Of a stretch of 64,000 bases of DNA, positions 33,272 through 40,845 are shown in pieces (the first letter of the stretch is position 1; each line of letters begins with the position of its first letter). The notes beneath the pieces were generated by a model, which was not told the origin of the DNA, made no database searches, and worked only from the letters and a program-made list of their open reading frames with translations. A program made the translations under genes and the position numbers. This DNA comes from Streptomyces sp. TP-A0874 (GTDB lineage: Bacteria; Actinomycetota; Actinomycetes; Streptomycetales; Streptomycetaceae), in the NCBI RefSeq assembly GCF_001748085.1, contig NZ_BBZK01000011.1:101272-165271 (forward strand). The letters run 5' to 3'.

Positions 33272-34774
33272 TCAGGCGGCGAGACCGCCCGGGCCGTGGA
33301 CGGGTCCGGCCGCCCCCGCGACCGCCCGGCTGGCCGCCGCCAGCCGGGCCACCGCCGTCTCGGCGAGCATGCCGTCCACCGTGAACGGCATGCGCACGAA
33401 GCCCTCGAAGGCTCCGTCCACACCGAACCTGGGGCCGGACGGGACCCGCACCCCCAGCGGCACCCCCGCCTCGGCGATCCGGGAGCCGGAGAGTCCGCCG
33501 GTGCGGACCCAGAGCGTGAGACCGCCGTGCGGCACGGTGAACTCCCAGTCGGGCAGTTGGCGGCGGAGAGCGCCGACCAGCGCGTCGCGGTTCCCCCTCG
33601 CCTGGGCTCGGCGGTCCTCCAGCGCCGCCGACCAACCGCCGTTCCGCAGCAGCCAGATCAGCGCCAGCTGTTCCAGCACCGGTGATCCGAGGTCGGTGTA
33701 GGCCCGGGCGGCGACCAAGGCCCGGATGACCTCGGGGGTGGCGCGCACCCAGCCGATCCGCATGCCCGTCCAGAAGGCCTTGCTCGCCGACCCCACGGTG
33801 ATCACGGTGCTGCCGGCGGGGTCGAAGGCCGAGACCGGCGGCGGCATCTCGGTCTCCGGGTCCAACCGCAACTCCGCCATGGTCTCGTCCACGACGAGCA
33901 GGGTGCCCGCGGACCGGGCGGCCGCCACCAGCCGGCGGCGCTGCTCCTCGGGCACCAGCGAGCCGGTCGGGTTGTGGAAGTCGGCCACCACGTAGGCCAT
34001 CCGCGGCGCGGCCTCCCTGAGCACCTGGCGCCAGGTCGGGAGGTCCCACCCGGGCGGATCGCCGCCCGCGGCGACGGGCACCAGTCGGGCTCCGGCCTCC
34101 CGCATCAGCTGCAGGACGTTGGCGTAGGAGGGTGACTCGACGGCCACCCGCTCCCCCCTGCCGACGAACAGGTGGCAGATCGCCGCGACCGCGCCCATGG
34201 CTCCGGTGGTGACCATGATCTGCTCGGGCATGGTGGGGATGCCACCGGCCGTGTACCGGTCGGCCAGCAGCCGGCGCAGCTCGGGCAGGCCGGCCGGGAA
34301 GTCACCGTGGGTCCGGGCGTAGGGGGGCAACTCCTCGAGCGCTCCCTGCACGGACCGGGTCAGCCAGGGCTCGGGCGCCGGCAGCGCCGCGGACCCCAGG
34401 TCGATCATGCTGCCGGCGGTGTCCGGGGGCAGCGGGTCCAACCCCCGGGTGGGGAGCGGGCGTCCGGCCGGGAGCGTGGTCCAGCTACCGGCCCCGCGGC
34501 GCGACTCCAGCAGCCCCTCGGCGCGAAGCGCTTCGTAGGCGGAGGCGACGGTGGTGCGGCTGAGCGCCAGGGTGGCAGCCAGCTCGCGCTCGGCGGGGAG
34601 CCGCGCCGCGACCGGTACGCGTCCTTCGAGGACGAGCAGCCGCACACCGTCGGCGAGCGCGCGATAGGCCGAAACCCGTCGGCCACCGGCCGCCGTGCCG
34701 TTCGCGTACGCCTTCTGCGACCGCAGCAGCCTGGCGAGCTGCTCGGCGCCCACCACTGAGGTCCACTCACCCAT
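33272..34774 (-). CDS. MocR-type regulator: GntR-HTH fused to PLP aminotransferase domain
   Basis: 500 residues. The N-terminal winged helix (about residues 30-95) shows VSAYRALADGVRLLVLEGRV, LPAERELAATLALSRTTVASAYEAL and GLLESRRGAGSW. The fold-type-I aminotransferase domain (about 140-480) has the PLP-binding Lys in VGSASKAFWTGMRIGWVR, plus DFHNPTGSLVPEEQRRRL and the Asp/Tyr region LVVDETMAELRLD. MocR proteins sense PLP or amino metabolites. The usual PdxR target genes (pdxS/pdxT) are not adjacent, so its regulon is unknown. The ATG at 34774 has GAGAGGTGG upstream. It is divergent from rbpA across 505 bp. Confidence 0.85.
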   Translation of the reverse strand: MGEWTSVVGAEQLARLLRSQKAYANGTAAGGRRVSAYRALADGVRLLVLEGRVPVAARLPAERELAATLALSRTTVASAYEALRAEGLLESRRGAGSWTTLPAGRPLPTRGLDPLPPDTAGSMIDLGSAALPAPEPWLTRSVQGALEELPPYARTHGDFPAGLPELRRLLADRYTAGGIPTMPEQIMVTTGAMGAVAAICHLFVGRGERVAVESPSYANVLQLMREAGARLVPVAAGGDPPGWDLPTWRQVLREAAPRMAYVVADFHNPTGSLVPEEQRRRLVAAARSAGTLLVVDETMAELRLDPETEMPPPVSAFDPAGSTVITVGSASKAFWTGMRIGWVRATPEVIRALVAARAYTDLGSPVLEQLALIWLLRNGGWSAALEDRRAQARGNRDALVGALRRQLPDWEFTVPHGGLTLWVRTGGLSGSRIAEAGVPLGVRVPSGPRFGVDGAFEGFVRMPFTVDGMLAETAVARLAAASRAVAGAAGPVHGPGGLAA

Positions 34775-35116
34775 CTGTCGCGGTCCACCTCTCGGGAACT
34801 GGCCGGGGGAAGCCGTCGATTCCAGGCCATATGGTGTCACGGTTCCGGGCGCCGCTCAGTCCACCCCGAGCCGCCCGAGGCGGCTCGCAGCATCGGCTAC
34901 CGGCCGCCCGCGCGCCGCTGACCTGCCCGCCGTAGCCCGGAAGCCGGTCGGGGCCGCCGGCGGATGGCACGGCCGGGCCGAGGGAGGTGGCACGCCCGCC
35001 CCGGAAGGGATTAGAGCCGGGAGGGAAAGGGCGGTAGTGTACGCCCTCGGCCTGCCGAGCACCCCGTCACCGACCGGAATGACGGGCGAACACTAGGTGA
35101 CTCCGCATCTCAGGAT

Positions 35117-35145
35117 GTGACAAACCGGGCGCCGGTGGGTACAAC
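35117..35145 (+). promoter_or_regulatory. Putative housekeeping promoter of rbpA
   Basis: GTGACA (35117-35122), 17-base spacer, TACAAC (35140-35145). This fits HrdB-type -35/-10 boxes. It would give a 5' leader of about 130 bases. Confidence 0.5.
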
Positions 35146-35191
35146 AGGGGGCGGCACGACAGGCCACGACGGGCGACGCATGTTCCGAAAC

Positions 35192-35218
35192 GGGAATCTT
35201 CACCGCCGACCGGACGTT
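35192..35218 (+). promoter_or_regulatory. SigR-type promoter of rbpA
   Basis: GGGAAT at 35192-35197, an exact 18-base spacer, and GTT at 35216-35218, which is the SigR (thiol-oxidative-stress sigma factor) consensus GGGAAT-N18-GTT. rbpA is a known SigR target in S. coelicolor, so this agrees with established knowledge. Confidence 0.8.
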
Positions 35219-35279
35219 GAACGGATGACGACGACAGCGACACCTGTCCTGTGGGCGAGAAGCCCGGGAGGCACGATTC

Positions 35280-35654
35280 ATGAGTGAGCGAGCTCTCCGC
35301 GGCACGCGACTCGTGGTGACCAGCTACGAGACCGACCGCGGCATCGATCTGGCCCCGCGCCAGGCGGTGGAGTACGCATGCCCGAACGGCCATCGATTCG
35401 AGATGCCGTTCTCGGTAGAGGCGGAAATCCCTCCGGAGTGGGAGTGCAAGGCTTGCGGGGGCCAGGCACTTCTGGTGGACGGAGACGGCCCCGAGGAGAA
35501 GAAGGCCAAGCCCGCACGCACGCACTGGGACATGCTCATGGAGCGGCGTACCAGGGAGGAACTGGAGGAGGTGCTGGCCGAGCGGCTGGCGGTCCTGCGG
35601 TCCGGTGCGATGAACATCGCCGTGCACCCGCGCGACAACCGCAAGTCCGCCTGA
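35280..35654 (+). CDS. rbpA: RNA polymerase-binding protein RbpA
   Basis: 124 residues, the family's length. Begins MSERALRGTRLVVTSYETDRGIDLAPRQ. The zinc-ribbon-like core YACPNGHRFEMPFSVEAEIP and WECKACG follows (about residues 33-60). The C-terminal sigma-interacting helices contain HWDMLMERRTREELEEVLAERLAVLR (about 82-107). RbpA binds the beta subunit and the principal sigma factor, stabilises the open complex and is essential or strongly growth-promoting in actinobacteria. GGGAGG lies seven bases before the ATG, and two promoters precede it. A T-rich terminator follows. Confidence 0.96.
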   Translation: MSERALRGTRLVVTSYETDRGIDLAPRQAVEYACPNGHRFEMPFSVEAEIPPEWECKACGGQALLVDGDGPEEKKAKPARTHWDMLMERRTREELEEVLAERLAVLRSGAMNIAVHPRDNRKSA

Positions 35655-35992
35655 CGGCGGTCGTCGCCGACGATCGGCTCGCCGAGCGCGATCTGCGGGG
35701 CACCGACGCCGGGCGCACTGACGGATAACAGTGCACGACACAGCACAACGACAGAGCGCCTCGGGACCGGATATTCGGTTCCGAGGCGTTCTGTTCCTCT
35801 CTGTTCTCTCCCTTCCTCGCCCGTCCCGGGCGACTGCGCTGTCCGCCGGGAGCGGGTGGGCAGCACAGTGGGCGGGCGGCACAGTGGGCGGACAGCGCAA
35901 TTGGACGGACAACTCCGCTTCCACCGTCCGGTCGGGGCTGCCGCCCGTCGGGAGGGGCGGAACGGGGCAGTCTTCGACCCTCCGGTCAGTGA
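35655..35992. other. Intergenic region after rbpA
   Basis: 338 bp containing the rbpA terminator (35755-35790). The rest has a short tandem motif GGGCAGCACAGTGGGCGG repeated at about 35857-35885 but no gene. Confidence 0.5.
35755..35790 (+). terminator. Intrinsic terminator after rbpA
   Basis: A 13-bp stem with one G-T wobble (35757-35769 with 35776-35788) extended by two pairs, loop GATATT, followed by a T-rich tail (TTCTGTTCCTCTCTGTT). This is one of the few hairpins here with a real pyrimidine tract. Confidence 0.8.
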
Positions 35993-36625
35993 TCAGCCGT
36001 CCCGGGGCGGCTCGTCACCCTGCTCGCCGCGGTGCTCGTCCGGCCTTCCGGGGCGTTCGTCCTTTCCTTCGGGCCGCTCGCCGTCCCGGACGACCTCGCC
36101 CCGCACGATCTTGCCGTCCGGACGCTGCGTCCACGCCCGCTGGTACGCCTCACCGAGGCCCCCGGGCTGGGACTGACCGATCCTCCGAGCCAGGGTGCGC
36201 TCCGCCGTACGGCGGATCACCGCCCGAGTCGGCGGGAAGAGGCAGAGCAGTCCGGCGACGTCGGACAGCAGCCCCGGCATCATCAGCAGCATTCCGCCCA
36301 GCATGGGCAGCGTGTTCCCGCCCCCCGTGCTCCGGCCCGCCGTGCTGCCGGCTCCCGGCTGCTCTCCGGGGTGCTGGACCTGGCGCAGGTTCTCGCCGAA
36401 GCGCTGCCAGGCGCGTCGGCCGGCCCGCTTGATCACGTAGGCACCGAGGATCACGCCCGCGATCAGCAGGAGGCAGACGGTGAGCCCGCCGGCGGCCTCG
36501 GCGACCAGGATCAGCAGCCAGATTTCCAGCACGATCCAGGCGGCCACGCCCAGGGGTACGAAGCTTCGCCGACGTGAGCGTCCCGGGCGGGAGGGCGGAC
36601 GTTGCTGTGGAGTACCGGTCGTCAT
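35993..36625 (-). CDS. fxsA: FxsA-family membrane protein
   Basis: 210 residues. Two hydrophobic segments near the N-terminus (VPLGVAAWIVLEIWLLILVAEAAGG and LTVCLLLIAGVILGAYVI, about residues 23-65) are followed by GGMLLMMPGLLSDVAGLLCLFPPTRAVIRR (about 110-139), the FxsA signature. The C-terminus is hydrophilic and acidic. FxsA in E. coli relieves F-plasmid exclusion; its cell role is not understood. The neighbour rbpA is on the opposite strand, as in S. coelicolor. Start ATG 36625. Confidence 0.88.
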   Translation of the reverse strand: MTTGTPQQRPPSRPGRSRRRSFVPLGVAAWIVLEIWLLILVAEAAGGLTVCLLLIAGVILGAYVIKRAGRRAWQRFGENLRQVQHPGEQPGAGSTAGRSTGGGNTLPMLGGMLLMMPGLLSDVAGLLCLFPPTRAVIRRTAERTLARRIGQSQPGGLGEAYQRAWTQRPDGKIVRGEVVRDGERPEGKDERPGRPDEHRGEQGDEPPRDG

Positions 36626-36823
36626 AGTCCAAGTGTGCCTGCGCTCCCCCCTCGAACGGGAGCGCCGACGGCGTCGGTTCGCGGTTCACCCCCCGGGGCG
36701 ATGGGCGACTCGCCGCTGGCCGCCGCACTGATGACGTACCGGCGCGACGCTGGCGTGGATCCCGGCTTCCGGGCCGGGCAGCCCCTACGCTCGCAGGGAC
36801 GCGCGGCGACGGAGGTGTCCGGA

Positions 36824-36988
36824 ATGGCCGGGCTGTTGGAAGTGCTGGTGTGGTGGACCCTGCTGACCGGGCTCTGGCTGGTGCTCATCTCCAGGGTGGA
36901 GCCCCTGGAGATCGTCGTGGGCGGCTCGGTGGCGCTGCTCTGCTCCGTGGCTGCGCGGGCCGCGCGACGGGCGGTGACGCACCGGTGA
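36824..36988 (+). CDS. Mrp/Mbh-type antiporter subunit E, very short form
   Basis: 54 residues forming one or two membrane segments: LLEVLVWWTLLTGLWLVLIS and EIVVGGSVALLCSVAARAA. It matches the N-terminal MnhE signature (WLxLxG-x...P-x-x-hGxxxA) but stops before the cytoplasmic domain; usual MrpE proteins are about 160 residues. GGAGGT lies seven bases before the ATG, so the short length is not a start error. The GTGA overlap with the next gene couples translation. Confidence 0.75.
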   Translation: MAGLLEVLVWWTLLTGLWLVLISRVEPLEIVVGGSVALLCSVAARAARRAVTHR

Positions 36989-37458
36989 GCCCTTCCGACG
37001 GTTGGCTGGTCGCCGCCCTGGCGGGGCTGTTGGCGCTGCTCCCGGTGTTGTGGCGGATGGCCGTGGCCGCGCCGAGGGAGCGCCTGGTCGCCCAGAACCT
37101 CACCACCCTGCTGGGGGGTCTCGTCCTCCTCCTCGCCGGCCAGGGGTTCCAGAGGCCCGCGTACACCGACCTGGCGCTGCTGCTCGCCGTGCTGGGACCG
37201 GCCGGCACACTGGTCTACTCACGCTTCCTCGGCGGACTGCCCCGCTCGGCCCTGGTCTCCCGGGTGGCCTGGTCGGCGGTACCGGCGACGCTGCTCGCCC
37301 TGGGGTTCGCCACCGGGCCGGGACGGGCCCTGGTGAAGTTGCTGCTGATCGGCGGGTTGCTGATCGCCGGCAGTGTGGTGACCAGCACCGGGACGCGAGC
37401 CGCGGTGTCCGCCCAACGGGGCAGCCGAGGCGGGGTGGGGGCGGCAGGCGGTGGATGA
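36985..37458 (+). CDS. Fused Mrp antiporter subunits F and G
   Basis: 157 residues. Residues about 5-80 match MrpF: LVAQNLTTLLGGLVLLLAGQGF and AYTDLALLLAVLGPAGTLVYSRF, three helices. Residues about 85-150 match MrpG: SRVAWSAVPATLLALGFA and LLKLLLIGGLLIAGSVVTSTGT-like text (VKLLLIGGLLIAGSVVTSTG). F and G are separate genes in the standard mrpABCDEFG operon, so this looks like a fusion. The GTG at 36985 overlaps MrpE's stop. It is required, with the other subunits, for a large membrane complex. Confidence 0.75.
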   Translation: MSPSDGWLVAALAGLLALLPVLWRMAVAAPRERLVAQNLTTLLGGLVLLLAGQGFQRPAYTDLALLLAVLGPAGTLVYSRFLGGLPRSALVSRVAWSAVPATLLALGFATGPGRALVKLLLIGGLLIAGSVVTSTGTRAAVSAQRGSRGGVGAAGGG

Positions 37459-37765
37459 CGTCCTCATCACCCTGGCGCTGGTGATGGTCGCCGGCACGGC
37501 CACGGCCGCCGTCCTCAACCGCGATCCGGTCAGGCAGGCGCTGGTGCTCTCCTCCCTCGGCCTCTCCCTGGCGCTGCTGTTCACCTTCCTCCAGGCCCCG
37601 GACGTGGCCCTGTCCCAGTTGGCCGTCGGCTCGGCGGTGACTCCTCTGATGATCCTGCTGACGGTACGGAAGGTGCGGCTGGCGCCTCGGGGAGGCCGTG
37701 GTCGGGACACCGGCGCGTCCGGTCCGCCGGACGGGCAGGTGCACGGCCGGGGCGAGGCGGAGTGA
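37451..37765 (+). CDS. DUF4040/MbhD-like antiporter subunit
   Basis: 104 residues, three hydrophobic segments. The signature is LFTFLQAPDVALSQLAVGSAVTPLMILL (about residues 38-65), matching the DUF4040/MbhD segment that forms the C-terminal part of MrpA in ordinary operons. The tail after about 80 is Gly/Arg-rich and soluble. GTG 37451 overlaps the F-G gene by eight bases. It is translated as a separate protein here, as in the Mbh-type arrangement. Confidence 0.8.
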   Translation: MDDVLITLALVMVAGTATAAVLNRDPVRQALVLSSLGLSLALLFTFLQAPDVALSQLAVGSAVTPLMILLTVRKVRLAPRGGRGRDTGASGPPDGQVHGRGEAE

Positions 37766-38520
37766 GCCGGCGGGGGAGGCTCCGGCTCTTTCTCGCCGGA
37801 GCCGCCGTGTTCGCGGTCGTCTTCGTGCTGGGCAGCTTCGCGCTGCCGCCCTTCGGCGGGGAACACCACCCCTACGGAGACCGGTCGGTCGCCGCCGCGC
37901 TCCGGCAGCACACGGCCAACGCCATCGCCTCCGTCAACTTCGACCAGCGCGCCCTGGACACGTTGGGTGAGCAGTCGATCCTCTTCTCCGCCGTCCTCGG
38001 GACGGTGGTCCTGCTACGGCAGACACGTGACGAACGGCGTACGCCCCCGGAACCGGCCCGGGTCTCCCGTCGGATCAGGTGGTTCGGGGCGCTGATGCTG
38101 CCGCTCACACTGGTCGTCGGCCTGTACATCGTGGCGCACGGCCATCTCTCCCCCGGCGGCGGTTTCCAGGGCGGGATCGTGGTGGCGACCGCCCTGCACC
38201 TGTTGTACGTGGCCGTGGACTACCGGGCGCTCGAGCACATCCGGCCACTCGGGCTGTACCGGCTGGGGGACGCCCTCGGTGAGGCCGGCTATGTGATCAC
38301 CGGGTTGGCCGCGATGGCGGGCGGTGCGGCGTTCCTGACGAACGCTCTGCCGCTGGGCACCTTCAACACCCTCGCCTCGGGCGGTTCGGTCGTCGTGCTC
38401 AACACCGCGGTCGGCATGGAGGTCGCCTGCGGGATCGTGGTCCTGCTGGCGGGATTCCTGGACCAGGCGGTGGAGATCGAGGACGGGGACGGGGCACTCC
38501 GGGGAACGGAGCGGCCTTGA
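37762..38520 (+). CDS. MbhE-MrpB-like antiporter subunit
   Basis: 252 residues. The N-terminal part (about 1-95) has the MbhE/DUF2106-like block NFDQRALDTLGEQSILFSAVLG-type text (VNFDQRALDTLGEQSILFSA), equivalent to the end of MrpA. The C-terminal part (about 105-245) is MnhB with the hallmark LYIVAHGHLSPGGGFQGGIV and five or so helices. The GTGA overlap with the preceding stop and TTGA overlap with the next start imply coupling. The fusion joins the last MrpA segment to MrpB. Confidence 0.85.
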   Translation: MSRRGRLRLFLAGAAVFAVVFVLGSFALPPFGGEHHPYGDRSVAAALRQHTANAIASVNFDQRALDTLGEQSILFSAVLGTVVLLRQTRDERRTPPEPARVSRRIRWFGALMLPLTLVVGLYIVAHGHLSPGGGFQGGIVVATALHLLYVAVDYRALEHIRPLGLYRLGDALGEAGYVITGLAAMAGGAAFLTNALPLGTFNTLASGGSVVVLNTAVGMEVACGIVVLLAGFLDQAVEIEDGDGALRGTERP

Positions 38521-38861
38521 CCGTCTTCCCCTACCTGGTCGCAGGTTGGATCTTCCTGGTCGGCGTGTACGGGATGGTGTCCAGCCGGAACCTCATCCAC
38601 GCGGTGGGCTGTCTCGCCGTCACCCAGTCGTCGACCTATGTCCTGCTGCTCGCCGTGGGGTTCCGGAGCGGCGGCACGGCACCGGTGTTCTCCGACGTCC
38701 CGACCGACCGGCGGGTGGTCGATCCGGTCGTGCAGGCGCTGGCCCTCACCGACATCGTGGTCGGTGCGACCGTGACCGCCCTCCTGCTCTCCCTCGTCCT
38801 GCAACTGCGGAAACGCCACGGAACCATCGACCCCGACGAGTTGTCGGAACTGAAGGGCTGA
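38517..38861 (+). CDS. Mrp antiporter subunit C (NuoK-like)
   Basis: 114 residues with three predicted helices: PYLVAGWIFLVGVYGMVSS, LIHAVGCLAVTQSSTYVLLLAVGF and ALTDIVVGATVTALLLSLVL. The central DPVVQALALTDIVVGAT segment is the MnhC/NuoK signature. The TTG start at 38517 overlaps the preceding stop by four bases (TTGA). The C-terminus is hydrophilic. Confidence 0.88.
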   Translation: MTVFPYLVAGWIFLVGVYGMVSSRNLIHAVGCLAVTQSSTYVLLLAVGFRSGGTAPVFSDVPTDRRVVDPVVQALALTDIVVGATVTALLLSLVLQLRKRHGTIDPDELSELKG

Positions 38862-38863
38862 GG

Positions 38864-40705
38864 GTGGACACCGCGAGACTGCTGCCGCTGGTGGTCGCCG
38901 TGCCACTGCTCGGCGCGGCTTTCCTGGTGGCCGTCGGCAGCCGGTTGCCCCGGGCCGCCGCCTCCCTGGTGAGCTGTGTGTTCGCGGTCGCGGGCAGCCT
39001 GCTGGCGATCACCGTGCTGCGGCGGGTGACCGGTGCGGCGGCCTACTCCGTGGAGTGGGTGGCCGGTTGGCGTCCGGGGCAGGACGGCCACGGAGTCGGG
39101 ATCGTACTCGTCGCCGATCCGCTCGGTGCCGGTCTTGCGGCCACGGCCTCGCTGCTGGTCGTCGCCGTGCTCGTCTACTCGTGGCGGTACTTCGAGGCAC
39201 CGCAGCGCCACCAGACGGGAGCGTTCCCGGCGCTGATCCTGCTCTTCCAGGCGGCCCTGTGCGGTTTCACGCTCACCGGCGACCTCTTCAACGCCTTCGT
39301 CTTCTTCGAGTTGATGGGCGCGGTGGCCTACGCGCTGACCGGTTTCCGGGTCGAGGAACCGAGGCCGGTCCACGGGGCGCTGGCCTTCGGCGTGGTCAAC
39401 TCGCTGGGCGGCTACTGCCTCCTGCTCGGTATCACTCTGCTGTACGCCAGGACCGGTGAGCTGGGTTTGGCGCAGATCGGCCGGCAGCTGGACGGCGGCG
39501 GACCGACCGCCCTGGTGCTCGCCGCCTTCGTCCTGGTCTCGACCGGGCTGCTGGTGAAGGCGGCGGCCGTACCGTTCCACCTCTGGCTGCCGGACGCCCA
39601 CGCGGTGGCACCGACCCCGGTCTGCCTACTGCTGTCCGGGATCATGGTGGAGCTGGGCGTCTACGGGGTGACGCGGGTGTACTGGACGGTCTTCGCCGGT
39701 CCCGGGGGCGTGCCGCAGCAGAGTTTCACCGACGCCCTGCTGGTCGTCGGGGTCCTGACGGCGCTGCTGGGAGCGGTGATGTGCTGGCAGCAGCGCCATC
39801 TCAAACGGCTGCTGGCTTTCTCCACGGTCGCCCATGTCGGACTGTTCCTGATCGGCGTGGCGGTGCCCGGGCCCGAGGGCACCGCGGGATCCGCCCTGTA
39901 CGTACTCGGTCACGCGGGCGTGAAGGCGGCGCTGTTCGCCTGCACCGGGATCCTGCTGGACCGGTACGCCTCGGTGGACGAGCACGAACTCCACGGGAGA
40001 GCCCGGGAGTTCAAGGTCTTCAGCGCGGTGTTCCTGCTGGCCGGGCTCGCCCTGGCCGGAGCGCCGCCGTTCGGTCCCGGGCTCGGCAAGGCCACCGCCG
40101 AGGCGGCGGCGGCCGTGACGGCCCCCTGGACGCCGGTGGTCTTCGTGCTGGTGTCGGCGGTGACCGGCGGGGCGGCGCTCCGCGCCGGACTGCGGGTCTG
40201 CCTCGGTATGGGGCACCCGCCGGCGGACACCGAGCGGGCCCGGAGCGGGGAGGGCGAGACCAGTGGCGGCGGTGAGGAGCCCGAGACGCAGGGCAGACTC
40301 GTCCGACTGCCGCTGCCGATGCTCGCGGTGCCCGCCACCCTGCTGGCCGGGGCACTGGCGGTCGGGGTGGTGCCCGCGGTGGCCCGGGCCGCCGGGCACG
40401 GCGCCGCGCTGATGACCGACCGCGGGGCCTACCTGGCGGCGGTGCTGGACGGCGTGGACGCACCCCCGGTGGTCTTCCGGTCCCCGTCCTGGACGGGGTC
40501 GGGCCTGGGCCTCGGGGTGCTGTCCGCGGCGCTCGCCGTCTCCTTGGCGGTACTCGCCGTCCGACGTTCCCCCGACGCCCCGCCCTCGCGGCCGATCGCG
40601 CGGCTGCGCCGGTTCCAGTCGGGCCACATCGGCGACTACGTCGCCTGGACCATGGCGGGGGTGGCGTTGCTGGCCCTGCTCACTGCGCCGGGGATACTGG
40701 GGTGA
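38864..40705 (+). CDS. Mrp antiporter large subunit (MrpD/NuoN-like proton-conducting protein)
   Basis: 613 residues, about 16 helices. Characteristic text includes TGDLFNAFVFFELMGAVAYALTGF, LVKAAAVPFHLWLPDAHAVAPTPVCLLLSGIMVELGVYG (with the Lys and the HLWLPDAH loop), RHLKRLLAFSTVAHVGLFLIG and GHAGVKAALFACTGILLDRY. These are the conserved features of the proton-translocating antiporter subunit family. A single such large protein exists in this operon: MrpA's large domain and MrpD are not both present, which also fits Mbh-like complexes. GTG 38864 follows AAGGG with a two-base gap from the C gene. Confidence 0.9.
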   Translation: MDTARLLPLVVAVPLLGAAFLVAVGSRLPRAAASLVSCVFAVAGSLLAITVLRRVTGAAAYSVEWVAGWRPGQDGHGVGIVLVADPLGAGLAATASLLVVAVLVYSWRYFEAPQRHQTGAFPALILLFQAALCGFTLTGDLFNAFVFFELMGAVAYALTGFRVEEPRPVHGALAFGVVNSLGGYCLLLGITLLYARTGELGLAQIGRQLDGGGPTALVLAAFVLVSTGLLVKAAAVPFHLWLPDAHAVAPTPVCLLLSGIMVELGVYGVTRVYWTVFAGPGGVPQQSFTDALLVVGVLTALLGAVMCWQQRHLKRLLAFSTVAHVGLFLIGVAVPGPEGTAGSALYVLGHAGVKAALFACTGILLDRYASVDEHELHGRAREFKVFSAVFLLAGLALAGAPPFGPGLGKATAEAAAAVTAPWTPVVFVLVSAVTGGAALRAGLRVCLGMGHPPADTERARSGEGETSGGGEEPETQGRLVRLPLPMLAVPATLLAGALAVGVVPAVARAAGHGAALMTDRGAYLAAVLDGVDAPPVVFRSPSWTGSGLGLGVLSAALAVSLAVLAVRRSPDAPPSRPIARLRRFQSGHIGDYVAWTMAGVALLALLTAPGILG

Positions 40706-40844
40706 GGCCGGACCGTCCACCGGGCCGGCCGCCCGAGTCGCTCCAGCGGACCTCTCCGTCGACCACCGTGTCGGAGGCGCTCAGGCCGAGAGAGCGCGCG
40801 ATGGAGATCGACGCGTGGTGCCCCGGACGGATGTACGCGACCAG
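40680..40844 (-). pseudogene. GNAT acetyltransferase C-terminal remnant
   Basis: Immediately after the minus-strand stop of the F420 oxidoreductase (40846), an in-frame stretch reads LVAYIRPGHHASISIARSLG, then LSASDTVVDGEVRW, and runs on to a TGA at 40680. The pattern VAYIRPGHxAS..VARxLGL...D.W.DGE.RW is the C-terminal end of a common actinobacterial GNAT family. No N-terminal GNAT sequence exists upstream; that space is occupied by the oxidoreductase gene. It overlaps the 3' end of the plus-strand antiporter gene. I interpret it as a decayed, 5'-deleted gene. Confidence 0.65.
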
Positions 40845-40845
40845 T

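Larger units (their letters stand above)
34775..35279. other. Divergent intergenic region upstream of rbpA
   Basis: 505 bp. The right half carries two rbpA promoters (listed separately). The left half carries the MocR promoter; CCATATGG (near 34828) is a short perfect palindrome that could be part of a MocR operator. No gene was found. Confidence 0.5.
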
